Below, piece after piece: positions 48,660 through 56,600 of a stretch of 64,000 nucleotides of DNA. The DNA is from Streptomyces tendae (GTDB taxonomy: Bacteria; Actinomycetota; Actinomycetes; Streptomycetales; Streptomycetaceae), in the NCBI RefSeq assembly GCF_014650435.1, contig NZ_BMUY01000013.1, forward strand, positions 62,001-126,000, read 5' to 3'. Numbering within the stretch: the first letter of the stretch is position 1; every line of letters starts with the position of its first letter. A program made the position numbers and the translations under genes. The notes under the pieces were generated by a model. The model ran no database searches. It worked only from the letters and a program-made list of their open reading frames with translations, and was not told the DNA's origin.

Positions 48660-49433
48660 CTACTTGTTGGCCTCCTCCACCATCTGCTTGAGCTTGGCCG
48701 GGGTCATGGAGCGGTCCTGGTAGATGTTCTTGCCGTCCAGGAGCACGGTCGGGGTGCCGCTGAAGCCGCCGTTCTGGAAGGCCTTGTTGGACTTCTCGAC
48801 CCAGCTGTTGTGCTTGCCGTTCTTGACGCACTCCTGGAACAGGGTGGTGTCGAGGCCGTCGACCTTGCCCGCCAGGTCGAGGAGCTTGTTCTCGTCGGCG
48901 AAGGCGTCGTCGGTCTCGGGCGGCTGGTTGTCGTACAGCACGTCGTGGTACGGCGGGAACTTTCCGGCGTCCTGGGCGCAGGCCGCGGCGTTGGCGGCCT
49001 TGCGGGAGCCGGTGCCGCCCATGTTGCCGTCGATGATGGTCGCGAGGTGGTACTCGACCTTGAGCTGCCCGGCGTCGGTCAGCTCGTGGATGGTGTTGCG
49101 GTACGCCAGCTCGAATGCCTTGCAGGCCGGGCAGCGGAAGTCCTCCCAGATGGTGAGCGTGGACTTGGCGCTCTCCTTGCCGACGGGGATCGCGAGGCCG
49201 TCCTTGCCCTGCGCCCCCGAGGGTGCCACGACCGGACCCGCCGACTCGCTGCCGTCGTCCTTGCCCGCGTTCGCGGCGACCACGCCGATCACCGCCGCGA
49301 GGCCCAGCACGCAGACCACGCTCGCGCCGACGATCAGCGCACGGCGGCGCTTGTCCCTGGACTTCTGCTTCTCGCGCTCGGCCGCCAGCTTCTCGCGGGC
49401 GCCGCGCTTTCCCTGTCGGTTCTTCTCGCTCAC
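48660..49433 (-). CDS. Membrane-anchored DsbA/thioredoxin-like protein
   Basis: The 257-residue protein starts at GTG 49433 (VSEKNRQGKRGAREK). The highly basic cytoplasmic ~38 residues precede one membrane helix (ALIVGASVVCVLGLAAVIGV), then a linker and an extracytoplasmic thioredoxin-fold domain of the DsbA/SCO-like thioredoxin_4 type. The active site is WEDFRCPACKAFE (CPAC), with cis-Pro in FSGTPTVLLDG. It probably oxidises or isomerises disulfides in exported proteins. Two further Cys in the domain could form a second disulfide. It lies 100 nt after trpA and 76 nt before lgt, so export-related genes follow the trp genes on one strand. Confidence 0.88.
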   Translation of the reverse strand: MSEKNRQGKRGAREKLAAEREKQKSRDKRRRALIVGASVVCVLGLAAVIGVVAANAGKDDGSESAGPVVAPSGAQGKDGLAIPVGKESAKSTLTIWEDFRCPACKAFELAYRNTIHELTDAGQLKVEYHLATIIDGNMGGTGSRKAANAAACAQDAGKFPPYHDVLYDNQPPETDDAFADENKLLDLAGKVDGLDTTLFQECVKNGKHNSWVEKSNKAFQNGGFSGTPTVLLDGKNIYQDRSMTPAKLKQMVEEANK

Positions 49434-49533
49434 ACCCCGCAGAACGAACCGGGGAGGCGCAGCGCGCCTCCCCGGTCCCGAGTCCACTCGTACGAGGGAC
49501 CTCTGTCATGTGCTGGTGCTCACGTGCCGGTGC

Positions 49534-50349
49534 TCACGCCTGTCCGCGCACGCCCTTCGCCAGGTCGGCGGCGAGGGCGCGGACGCCCTCCAGGCCGGCC
49601 GCGTCGTCTGGCGCGTCCAGCATGCGCTTGACGAACGCCGAGCCGACGATCACGCCGTCGGCGAACCGGGCGACCTCGGCGGCCTGGGCGGCGTTGGAGA
49701 CGCCGAGGCCGACGCAGACCGGGGTGTCGGTGGTGGCGCGGGTGCGCCGCACCAGGTCCTCGGCCTGCGCGCCGACCGACTCGCGGGTGCCGGTGACACC
49801 CATGAGGGAGGCGGCGTAGACGAAGCCGCTGCCGGCCGCGGTGATCTCGGCGAGGCGCGCGTCCTTGCTGCTGGGCGCGACCACGAAGACCGTGGCGAGC
49901 CCGTGCTTGTCCGCGTGCTCCCGCCACAGCGCCGACTCCTGGACGGGCAGGTCGGGCAGGATGCACCCGGCGCCGCCGGCCTCGGCCAGCTCGGCGGTGA
50001 AGCGCTCCACGCCGTAGCGGTCGATCGGGTTCCAGTACGTCATGACGAGGATCGGCTTGCCGGTGGCCTCGTGCGCCTCGCGGACCGTGCGCATCACGTC
50101 GGCGATCTTCACGCCGCCGCGCAGGGCGATGTCGTCGGCGGTCTGGATCACCGGGCCGTCGAGCACCGGGTCGCTGTGCGGCAGGCCCACCTCGACGACG
50201 TCGGCGCCGCCGTCGAGAGCGGCCTTGATCGCCTCGATGCCGCCGTCCACGGTCGGGAACCCGGCCGGGAGGTAGGCGATGAGGGCGGCGCGGCCCTCGG
50301 ACCTGGTGGCCGCGAGGGTGTCGTTCAGCAGCTGTACGTTCCCGCTCAC
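49534..50349 (-). CDS. trpA: Tryptophan synthase alpha subunit
   Basis: The 271-residue TIM barrel cleaves indole-3-glycerol phosphate to indole and glyceraldehyde 3-phosphate. ALIAYLPAGFPTVDGGIEAI and VEVGLPHSDPVLDGPVIQTA carry the catalytic Glu (first Glu of VEVGLP). The catalytic Asp is in CILPDLPVQES, and VGLGVSNAAQAAEVARFADG binds phosphate. The usual PYSDPxADG is PHSDPVLDG here. GTG 50349 overlaps the trpB stop (GTGA), so alpha and beta subunits are co-translated. Confidence 0.96.
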   Translation of the reverse strand: MSGNVQLLNDTLAATRSEGRAALIAYLPAGFPTVDGGIEAIKAALDGGADVVEVGLPHSDPVLDGPVIQTADDIALRGGVKIADVMRTVREAHEATGKPILVMTYWNPIDRYGVERFTAELAEAGGAGCILPDLPVQESALWREHADKHGLATVFVVAPSSKDARLAEITAAGSGFVYAASLMGVTGTRESVGAQAEDLVRRTRATTDTPVCVGLGVSNAAQAAEVARFADGVIVGSAFVKRMLDAPDDAAGLEGVRALAADLAKGVRGQA

Positions 50350-51629
50350 TTGGCGTCCCCCTCGATCTCCGCGGCGCCGGTCCCGTCGGCGGCGACCTCG
50401 GCGTCGGTGTCGTACAGCCCGAAGTAGCGGGCGGCGGTGTCCATGTCCTTGTCGCCGCGGCCGGACAGGTTGACCACGAGCAGCCCGTCCTTGCCCAGCT
50501 CCTTGCCGACCTCCAGGGCACCGGCCAGCGCGTGGGCGCTCTCGATGGCCGGAATGATGCCCTCGGTGCGCGACAGCAGGCGCAGGGCCTGCATGGCGGC
50601 GTCGTCGGTGACCGCGCGGTACTCGCCGCGCCCGGAGTCCTTGAGGTGGGCGTGCTCCGGACCGATGCCCGGGTAGTCCAGGCCGGCCGAGATGGAGTAC
50701 GGCTCGGTGATCTGGCCCTCGTCGTCCTGGAGGACGTAGGACCGGGAGCCGTGCAGGATGCCGGGCTCGCCCGCGGTCAGGGTGGCCGCGTGCTCGCCGG
50801 TCTCGACGCCGTGCCCGGCGGGCTCGCAGCCGATGAGGCGTACGCCGGTGTCGGGGATGAAGGCGTGGAAGAGGCCGATGGCGTTGGAGCCGCCGCCCAC
50901 GCAGGCGATCGCGGCGTCGGGCAGGCGCCCGGCCTGCTCCAGGAGCTGGCGGCGGGCCTCGACGCCGATGACGCGGTGGAAGTCGCGGACCATCGCCGGG
51001 AAGGGGTGGGGGCCCGCGACGGTGCCGAACAGGTAGTGGGTGCGGTCGACGTTGGCGACCCAGTCGCGGAACGCCTCGTTGATCGCGTCCTTCAGCGTGC
51101 GGCTGCCGGACTTCACGGCGACGACCTCGGCGCCGAGCATGCGCATCCGGGCCACGTTGAGGGCCTGGCGGCGGGTGTCGATCTCGCCCATGTAGATGGT
51201 GCAGTCGAGGCCGAAGAGGGCGCAGGCGGTCGCCGTCGCCACACCGTGCTGGCCCGCGCCGGTCTCGGCGATCACCCGGGTCTTGCCCATCCGCTTGGTG
51301 AGCAGGGCCTGGCCGAGCACGTTGTTGATCTTGTGCGAGCCGGTGTGGTTCAGGTCCTCGCGCTTGAGGAAGATCCTGGCTCCGCCGGCGTGCTCGGCGA
51401 AACGGGGGACCTCGGTGAGGGAGGACGGGCGGCCCGTGTAGTGGACGAGGAGGTCGTCCAGCTCGCGGGCGAACTCCGGGTCGGACTTGGCCTTGTCGTA
51501 CTCGACGGCGACCTCGTCGACCGCCGCGACGAGGGCCTCGGGGATGAACTTGCCGCCGTACGCCCCGAAGTAGCCTTCGGGGCTGGGGGTTTGACCCTCC
51601 GGGTCGGGGATGAAGAAGGTGCTGGGCAT
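50346..51629 (-). CDS. trpB: Tryptophan synthase beta subunit
   Basis: The 427-residue PLP enzyme condenses indole and serine to tryptophan. The PLP lysine is in HTGSHKINNVLGQALL, with GGGSNAIGLFHAF for phosphate binding and LKREDLNHTGSHKINN typical of TrpB1. N-terminal DPEGQTPSPEGYFGAYGGKF and a ~15-residue Ala/Asp-rich C-terminal tail frame it. ATG 51629 has a modest upstream GTGAGG. It lies 55 nt downstream of the trpM-like ORF. Its complex with TrpA channels indole in the cytosol. Confidence 0.97.
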   Translation of the reverse strand: MPSTFFIPDPEGQTPSPEGYFGAYGGKFIPEALVAAVDEVAVEYDKAKSDPEFARELDDLLVHYTGRPSSLTEVPRFAEHAGGARIFLKREDLNHTGSHKINNVLGQALLTKRMGKTRVIAETGAGQHGVATATACALFGLDCTIYMGEIDTRRQALNVARMRMLGAEVVAVKSGSRTLKDAINEAFRDWVANVDRTHYLFGTVAGPHPFPAMVRDFHRVIGVEARRQLLEQAGRLPDAAIACVGGGSNAIGLFHAFIPDTGVRLIGCEPAGHGVETGEHAATLTAGEPGILHGSRSYVLQDDEGQITEPYSISAGLDYPGIGPEHAHLKDSGRGEYRAVTDDAAMQALRLLSRTEGIIPAIESAHALAGALEVGKELGKDGLLVVNLSGRGDKDMDTAARYFGLYDTDAEVAADGTGAAEIEGDAK

Positions 51630-51684
51630 GCGTGTACCTCACGGTGAGTGTCTGGTGGGGACTAATCGCCGTGGGGGCGGGGAC

Positions 51685-51939
51685 CTATCCGTCGGCCGCG
51701 GGCCGTTCGTGGTTGCTCGCGCCCGCGCGACGGAGTCGCAAATTCAATACAGCCCCCGCGCCCCTTACGGGGCGCGTGAGCCATCGCATGCCGTTCACTT
51801 GCCCAGGCTCGTCTCCGATGACGTACCGCACTCGGCGGCCGTGCACCCGGCGTGCGGGCGCGCGGCAGCCTCGGGGCCGGCAGCCGCGCGCGAGGCGGGC
51901 GTACGGGTCCCGGGGAGCCGGAGTGAGTACGGGGGTCAT
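51685..51939 (-). CDS. trpM: TrpM-like small protein between trpC and trpB
   Basis: The 84-codon frame begins at ATG 51939, 21 nt after the trpC stop, and ends 55 nt before trpB. In S. coelicolor a small gene trpM occupies exactly this position and modulates tryptophan biosynthesis and differentiation. Position and basic composition (PYARLARGCRPRGCRAPARR; VRYVIGDEPGQVNGMRW) support orthology, though this frame is longer than the S. coelicolor protein (63 residues as I recall). There is no Shine-Dalgarno, so re-initiation after trpC is likely. The last ~25 residues (GAVLNLRLRRAG) are encoded by a dispersed repeat that carries a strong hairpin. Coding status is moderately supported. Confidence 0.55.
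   Translation of the reverse strand: MTPVLTPAPRDPYARLARGCRPRGCRAPARRVHGRRVRYVIGDEPGQVNGMRWLTRPVRGAGAVLNLRLRRAGASNHERPAADG
51707..51776. repeat. Dispersed Streptomyces repeat, copy B, with strong hairpin inside the trp operon
   Basis: This ~70-bp segment matches 7887-7953 in the same orientation. It ends in a perfect 8-bp stem CGCGCCCC/GGGGCGCG (51757-51764 with 51769-51776) with loop TTAC. It lies inside the trpM-like frame between trpC and trpB, so the hairpin is transcribed in the trp mRNA and may attenuate or stabilise it. Confidence 0.7.
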
Positions 51940-51960
51940 CGGGGTCAGCTTACCGGCGTG

Positions 51961-52770
51961 TCAGCCCCGGCCGTGGCGCAGTGCCGGGTGTTCGCCGGCC
52001 GCCACCAGGTCGGAGACCGCCGTCTTGGGGTCGCGGCCGGTGACCAGGGACTCGCCGACCAGGACGGCGTCGGCGCCCTCGTTGGCGTAGGCGATGAGGT
52101 CGTGCGGGCCGCGGACGCCGGACTCGGCGACCTTGACGATGTGCGCGGGGATCTCCGGGGCGACCCGTTCGAACGTGCCGCGGTCCACTTCGAGCGTCTT
52201 CAGGTTGCGCGCGTTGACGCCGATGACCTTGGCGCCCGCGTCCACCGCGCGCTCGACCTCGTCCTCGTCGTGCACCTCGACCAGCGGGGTGAGTCCGATG
52301 GACTCGGCGCGCTCGATCAGCGACTCCAGGGCCGGCTGTTCGAGGGCCGCGACGATCAGCAGTACGAGGTCGGCGCCGTGCGCACGGGCCTCCCACAGCT
52401 GGTACGAGGTGACGACGAAGTCCTTGCGCAGCACGGGGATGTCCACGCGCGCGCGGACCGAGTCCAGGTCGGCCAGCGAGCCGCCGAAGCGGCGCTCCTC
52501 GGTGAGGACGGAGATGACGGCGGCGCCGCCCGCCTCGTAGTCGGCGGCGAGCCCGGCCGGGTCGGCGATGGCCGCGAGCGCACCCTTGGAGGGGCTGGAG
52601 CGCTTGACCTCGCAGATGACCTTGACGCCGTCGCCGCGCAGCGCGGACACGCCGTCCTTGGCGGGGCGAGCCTTGGCCGCGCGCTCCTTGAGCTCGTCGA
52701 GGCTGACGCGCGCCTGCCGCTCCGCGAGGTCGGCACGGACTCCGTCGATGATCTCGTCGAGCACACTCAC
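51961..52770 (-). CDS. trpC: Indole-3-glycerol phosphate synthase
   Basis: The 269-residue TIM barrel closes the ring of CdRP to indole-3-glycerol phosphate. ICEVKRSSPSKGALA carries the catalytic Lys and PSKG. VLRKDFVVTSYQLWEARAHG holds the second catalytic Lys, LTPLVEVHDEDEVERAVDAG the catalytic Glu, and VIGVNARNLKTLEVD the Asn. It is monofunctional and not fused to TrpF. GTG 52770 is preceded by AAAGGGGG at 9 nt. It is followed by the trpM-like ORF and trpBA. Confidence 0.96.
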   Translation of the reverse strand: MSVLDEIIDGVRADLAERQARVSLDELKERAAKARPAKDGVSALRGDGVKVICEVKRSSPSKGALAAIADPAGLAADYEAGGAAVISVLTEERRFGGSLADLDSVRARVDIPVLRKDFVVTSYQLWEARAHGADLVLLIVAALEQPALESLIERAESIGLTPLVEVHDEDEVERAVDAGAKVIGVNARNLKTLEVDRGTFERVAPEIPAHIVKVAESGVRGPHDLIAYANEGADAVLVGESLVTGRDPKTAVSDLVAAGEHPALRHGRG

Positions 52771-52887
52771 GCGAGCGGCCCCCTTTCAGACGGCAAAACG
52801 TGTGGTCACTGTGATGGTATCCGCAGCCGGGCACCGGCCCCGCATCCGCCCGATCCCAGTCCCATTACCTGGACGCCCCGTGGACGA

Positions 52888-53334
52888 TCAAGGCAGCAGC
52901 CAGCCGCCGAACGGCAGGTTCCGGACAACGCTGAAGACCAGCAGCAACGTCCCCAGCGTCCACAGGTGGACCGGTCCGAGGTCGATGCGTACGGGACGGC
53001 CCCGGGCCGCGCGGATCACCCAGACGGTCCACAGGACGGCGAAGCCCAGATAGGCCAGGACGGCGGGCGCGTTGGCGTGCAGCGCGGCCGTCAGGTCGCC
53101 GTGGACGAAGGCGTGGGCGCTGCGCAGTCCGCCGCAGCCGGGGCAGTAGATGCCCGTGAAGCGCAGCAGCGGGCAGACGGGGTAGTGGCCGGGCTCGTAG
53201 GGGTCCACGCTCCCCACGTAGGCGAAGGCCCCGGCGACGGCCGCGAGCGCTCCCGCCGGGGCGGCCAGGCGGAGGACCGCGCCGCGGGGCTGGATGGTGC
53301 CGGTCCGGCCGGGTTTCCCGCTCTCGACGTCCAC
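52888..53334 (-). CDS. DUF2752 family membrane protein
   Basis: The 148-residue protein has the DUF2752 core CPLLRFTGIYCPGCGGLRSA followed by AFVHGDLTAALHANAPAVL. It has three to four membrane helices (about 22-42, 82-108 and 122-142). The conserved Cys-rich loop CPxCGG-like motif may bind a metal. GTG 53334 is used. The family has no assigned function but recurs next to trp genes in actinobacteria, as here (117 nt before trpC). Inner-membrane location expected. Confidence 0.85.
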   Translation of the reverse strand: MDVESGKPGRTGTIQPRGAVLRLAAPAGALAAVAGAFAYVGSVDPYEPGHYPVCPLLRFTGIYCPGCGGLRSAHAFVHGDLTAALHANAPAVLAYLGFAVLWTVWVIRAARGRPVRIDLGPVHLWTLGTLLLVFSVVRNLPFGGWLLP

Positions 53335-53436
53335 GCCCGCATTCTGCCTCCGGCGGCCCCCGCACGCACGTGAGGGGCGGTCCCGGCACGGTGGTGCCGA
53401 TCCGCCCCTCCGGAGGTCCGTGACCGCGGCGCCCGG

Positions 53437-53688
53437 TCAGCCCTTGGCGCCGGCCTCGGCGCGCTCGCCCGCGACCTGGTGCACGGGGTGGTTCTGCTTC
53501 GGCTGGCCGAGGCCCATCATCTTCATGATGTAGCCGACGACACCACCGAGGAGCACGACCACCATGCCGGCCCAGAAGCCCCACGGCTGGGCGGCCACCA
53601 TGAACATGCCCGCGATGCAGAAACCGATGAAGGCGATGATGACACCGGTCCAGGCGGCCGGGGTGTGACCGTGGCTGCTGCCCGCCAT
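53437..53688 (-). CDS. HGxxPAAW family small membrane protein
   Basis: The 83-residue protein begins MAGSSHGHTPAAW, the motif that names the HGxxPAAW family, followed by two membrane helices (TGVIIAFIGFCIAGMFMVAA and WAGMVVVLLGGVVGYIMKMM) and a charged tail. ATG 53688 has GAGGAG 6 nt upstream, so it is well translated. The family is restricted to actinobacteria and regularly found between trpE and trpC. Function unknown; possibly a small accessory to a membrane complex with the neighbouring DUF2752 and TIGR02234 proteins. Confidence 0.88.
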   Translation of the reverse strand: MAGSSHGHTPAAWTGVIIAFIGFCIAGMFMVAAQPWGFWAGMVVVLLGGVVGYIMKMMGLGQPKQNHPVHQVAGERAEAGAKG

Positions 53689-53832
53689 TGCTTGCTCCTC
53701 GTTGCTGTGTGCCAAGTCTGAGCAGGACGCTCGTACCCATTGTCCCGCACGGGGGCACGCGCCGTGAGCGGGGGTGCTCCAGTGGGTGAACGCGGGTCGG
53801 GACACGGGGCGGGAGGCGGGCCCGGACGCGGA

Positions 53833-54459
53833 TCAGGCGCTGGTGGGGTCCTCGCCGCGGTCGATGGCCTTCCACAGGTCCTCGGGGCGGTCCGGGTCGA
53901 CGGTCTGCGGCCTGCGCCGCGGGGCGCCACCGCGTTCGTAGCGGCCGGACATCGCGGGCCACTGGCGACCGTAGCGCAGCGCGAGCAGCCCGGCCAGCAG
54001 GAGCAGCGCGCCGCCCACGGCCGCGACGTACGGCCAAGCGGTGTGGGACAGCGCGTCGACGGTGGCCGAGGTGTCACCGGCCGCCTTCGCGGCCTGGTCG
54101 TCCAGCGCCGAGCTGTCGGAGGCGCCCACCAGGGCGGCGGCGACGGTGCCCGCGCCGCTCAGCGCGAGCACGGCGGCGACGGCGAAGCGGCCGGCGCGGC
54201 GGACGGCGAAGACGGCGACGAGCGCGGCGAGGCCGACTATGGCGAGCGCCGCGGGCACGCCCGTGACGTCGCTGCCCTTGGCGGTCAGCGAGAACGCGCC
54301 GCCGGCCACCGTCGCGGTGCCCTCCGCCCACTCCTGCCGGGTGGCGAGCAGGGCGACGGCGGCGCCGAGCGCGCCGCACATCAGGGCGACGGCGAGGCTC
54401 CGGCGGCCGGCCCGGGCGGGTCCTGCGGCTGGGGTACGGGGGTGAGGAACGGCTGTCAC
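53833..54459 (-). CDS. Trp biosynthesis-associated membrane protein (TIGR02234 family)
   Basis: The 208-residue protein starts at GTG 54459 (VTAVPHPRTPA). Two upstream in-frame GTGs (54468 and 54474) and an ATG at 54534 are alternatives. It has four hydrophobic helices (about 20-45, 65-90, 92-115 and 138-160) and a charged C-terminal tail ending RPEDLWKAIDRGEDP. TIGR02234 defines actinobacterial membrane proteins encoded beside trpE; that position is kept here (93 nt after trpE). The biochemical role is unknown. An involvement in tryptophan synthesis or transport is inferred only from position. Confidence 0.85.
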   Translation of the reverse strand: MTAVPHPRTPAAGPARAGRRSLAVALMCGALGAAVALLATRQEWAEGTATVAGGAFSLTAKGSDVTGVPAALAIVGLAALVAVFAVRRAGRFAVAAVLALSGAGTVAAALVGASDSSALDDQAAKAAGDTSATVDALSHTAWPYVAAVGGALLLLAGLLALRYGRQWPAMSGRYERGGAPRRRPQTVDPDRPEDLWKAIDRGEDPTSA

Positions 54460-54552
54460 GTACTCCACTATCACCCGAACCCCGGGCGAACCGTCACCCG
54501 GGGTTCGAATTGGGGGGCGTGAGAATCGCCCCACCGGTCCGACCGGTTGGCC

Positions 54553-56061
54553 CTATTGCGCGAGCCGGTTGGCCGTGTGCACGGCCCGCAGCACGGCCGC
54601 CGCCTTGTTGCGGCACTCGGTGTCCTCGGCGACCGGGTCGGAGTCGGCGACGACACCGGCGCCCGCCTGGACGTAGGCGGTGCCGTCGCGCAGCAGCGCC
54701 GTGCGGATGGCGATGGCGGTGTCGGAGTCGCCCGCGAAGTCGAGGTAGCCGACACAGCCGCCGTACAGGCCGCGCCGGGAGGGTTCGAGTTCGTCGATGA
54801 TCTGCAGGGCGCGCGGCTTGGGCGCGCCGGAGAGGGTGCCGGCCGGGAAGCAGGCGGTGAGGACGTCGAAGGCGGTGCGGTCCGGGGCGACCCGTCCGGT
54901 GACCGTCGAGACGATGTGCATGACGTGCGAGTACCGCTCGACGGACATGAAGTCGACGACCTCGACGGAGCCGGGCTCGCAGACGCGTCCCAGGTCGTTG
55001 CGGCCGAGGTCGACGAGCATCAGGTGCTCGGCGCGTTCCTTGGGGTCGGCGAGCAGTTCGTCGGCGAGGGCCTGGTCCTCCTGCGGGGTGGCGCCGCGCG
55101 GGCGGGTGCCGGCGATGGGGTGCACCAGGGCGCGCCCGTCCTCGACCTTGACCAGCGCCTCGGGGGACGAGCCGACGACGTCGAACCCGTCGAGGCGCAG
55201 GAGGTACATGTACGGGGAGGGGTTGGTGGCCCGCAGCACCCGGTACACGTCGAGCGCGCTCGCCGTGCAGGGCGTCTCGAAGCGCTGGGAGGGGACGACC
55301 TGGAATGCCTCGCCCGCGCGGATGCGCTCCTTGATGTCCTCGACGGCGTCCTGGAAGTCGGGCCCGCCCCACAGCGCCGTGTACTCGGGCAGCTCGGACG
55401 GCGGCAGCGCGGCCGGGGGCTGGGCGACGGCGCGCGTGAGGTCGGCCTCCATGGCGTCCAGGCGGGCGATCGCGTCGGCGTAGGCATCGTCGACGCCGGT
55501 CTCCAGGTCGTTGTGGTTGATCGCGTTGGCGATCAGCAGGACCGAGCCCTCCCAGTGGTCCATGACGGCGAGGTCGCTGGTGAGCAGCATGGTCAGCTCG
55601 GGGAGCTTCAGGTCGTCCCGCTCGCCGGGGCCGACCTTCTCCAGGCGGCGCACGATGTCGTAGCCGAGGTAGCCGACCAGGCCGCCGGTGAAGGGCGGCA
55701 GGCCCAGGTCGTGGGCGAGGTCGCGCGGGGTGTGCAGGGCCTCGACGGTGGCGCGCAGGGCGGCGAGCGGGTCGCCGTCGGTGGGGACGCCGACGGGCGG
55801 GGTGCCCTGCCAGTGCGCCTGCCCGTCCTTCTCGGTGAGGGTGGCGGCGCTGCGGACGCCGACGAAGGAGTACCTGGACCAGGATCGTCCGTTCTCCGCG
55901 GACTCCAGCAGGAAGGTGCCGGGGCGCTCGGCGGCGAGCTTGCGGTACAGGGCCACCGGGGTGTCGCCGTCGGCGAGGAGCTTGCGGCTGACCGGGATCA
56001 CGCGGCGGTCGGCGGCGAGCTTGCGGAAGGTGTCGAGGTCCATGTCATGCGTGACGTCCAT
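54553..56061 (-). CDS. trpE: Anthranilate synthase component I
   Basis: The 502-residue enzyme converts chorismate and ammonia or glutamine to anthranilate. LLESAENGRSWSRYSFVGVR is the N-terminal region containing the Trp feedback-binding LLES motif. Catalytic-domain signatures are AFQVVPSQRFETPCTASALD, PIAGTRPRGATPQEDQALAD, LVDLGRNDLGRVCEPGSVEV and FPAGTLSGAPKPRALQIIDE. It is not fused to a TrpG domain, and no trpG is in the window. It lies 11 nt after hisI on the same strand, with no leader peptide or attenuator in between, so control must lie upstream of hisI. Confidence 0.96.
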   Translation of the reverse strand: MDVTHDMDLDTFRKLAADRRVIPVSRKLLADGDTPVALYRKLAAERPGTFLLESAENGRSWSRYSFVGVRSAATLTEKDGQAHWQGTPPVGVPTDGDPLAALRATVEALHTPRDLAHDLGLPPFTGGLVGYLGYDIVRRLEKVGPGERDDLKLPELTMLLTSDLAVMDHWEGSVLLIANAINHNDLETGVDDAYADAIARLDAMEADLTRAVAQPPAALPPSELPEYTALWGGPDFQDAVEDIKERIRAGEAFQVVPSQRFETPCTASALDVYRVLRATNPSPYMYLLRLDGFDVVGSSPEALVKVEDGRALVHPIAGTRPRGATPQEDQALADELLADPKERAEHLMLVDLGRNDLGRVCEPGSVEVVDFMSVERYSHVMHIVSTVTGRVAPDRTAFDVLTACFPAGTLSGAPKPRALQIIDELEPSRRGLYGGCVGYLDFAGDSDTAIAIRTALLRDGTAYVQAGAGVVADSDPVAEDTECRNKAAAVLRAVHTANRLAQ

Positions 56062-56072
56062 GGCGGCAGACC

Positions 56073-56519
56073 CTACTGATCCGCGCCGGGCGCGTCGGCG
56101 CCCGCGGCGTCTTCGGCGGCCCCCGAACCCTCGGAATCCTCAGCGAGGAGCACGTCGGTGTCGAAGCAGGTGCGGGTGCCGGTGTGGCAGGCGGCGCCCA
56201 CCTGGTCGACCTTGACGAGCACGGTGTCGGCGTCGCAGTCCAGGGCGACGGACTTCACCCACTGGAAGTGTCCCGAGGTGTCGCCCTTGACCCAGTACTC
56301 CCGGCGGCTGCGCGACCAGTAGGTGCAGCGGCCGGTGGTCAGCGTGCGGTGCAGCGCCTCGTCGTCCATCCAGCCGAGCATCAGCACCTCTCCGGTGTCG
56401 TACTGCTGGGCGATGGCGGGCAGGAGGCCGTCGGCGCTGCGCTTGAGCCGGTCGGCGATCTCGGGGGCGAGGGGGCTGGGCCGCCCTGGGCCGCCGCCGG
56501 TGGGGGAGCTGCTGGTCAT
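56073..56519 (-). CDS. hisI: Phosphoribosyl-AMP cyclohydrolase
   Basis: The 148-residue cytosolic enzyme hydrolyses phosphoribosyl-AMP, the third step of histidine synthesis. LPAIAQQYDTGEVLMLGWMD and YWSRSRREYWVKGDTSGHFQ are the family signatures. Metal-binding DCDADTVLVKVDQVGAACHT provides the Asp triad and Cys residues. There is no fused HisE (pyrophosphohydrolase) domain. A ~25-residue Ala/Asp/Glu-rich tail ends the protein. ATG 56519 follows a weak site. It heads the transcript that continues into trpE and is divergent from the gene at 56601. Confidence 0.94.
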   Translation of the reverse strand: MTSSSPTGGGPGRPSPLAPEIADRLKRSADGLLPAIAQQYDTGEVLMLGWMDDEALHRTLTTGRCTYWSRSRREYWVKGDTSGHFQWVKSVALDCDADTVLVKVDQVGAACHTGTRTCFDTDVLLAEDSEGSGAAEDAAGADAPGADQ

Positions 56520-56600
56520 GCGCCCATTGTGCCGCGCGGGGCGGACACGCCCCCGGGATGTCCATTGGGCGGACCCGGCCGACCGCCGTAGGCTGACTCC

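Noticed and set aside
56062..56072. trp leader peptide/attenuator in front of trpE
   Set aside because: Only 11 nt separate hisI and trpE, too short for a leader peptide with Trp codons and alternative hairpins.
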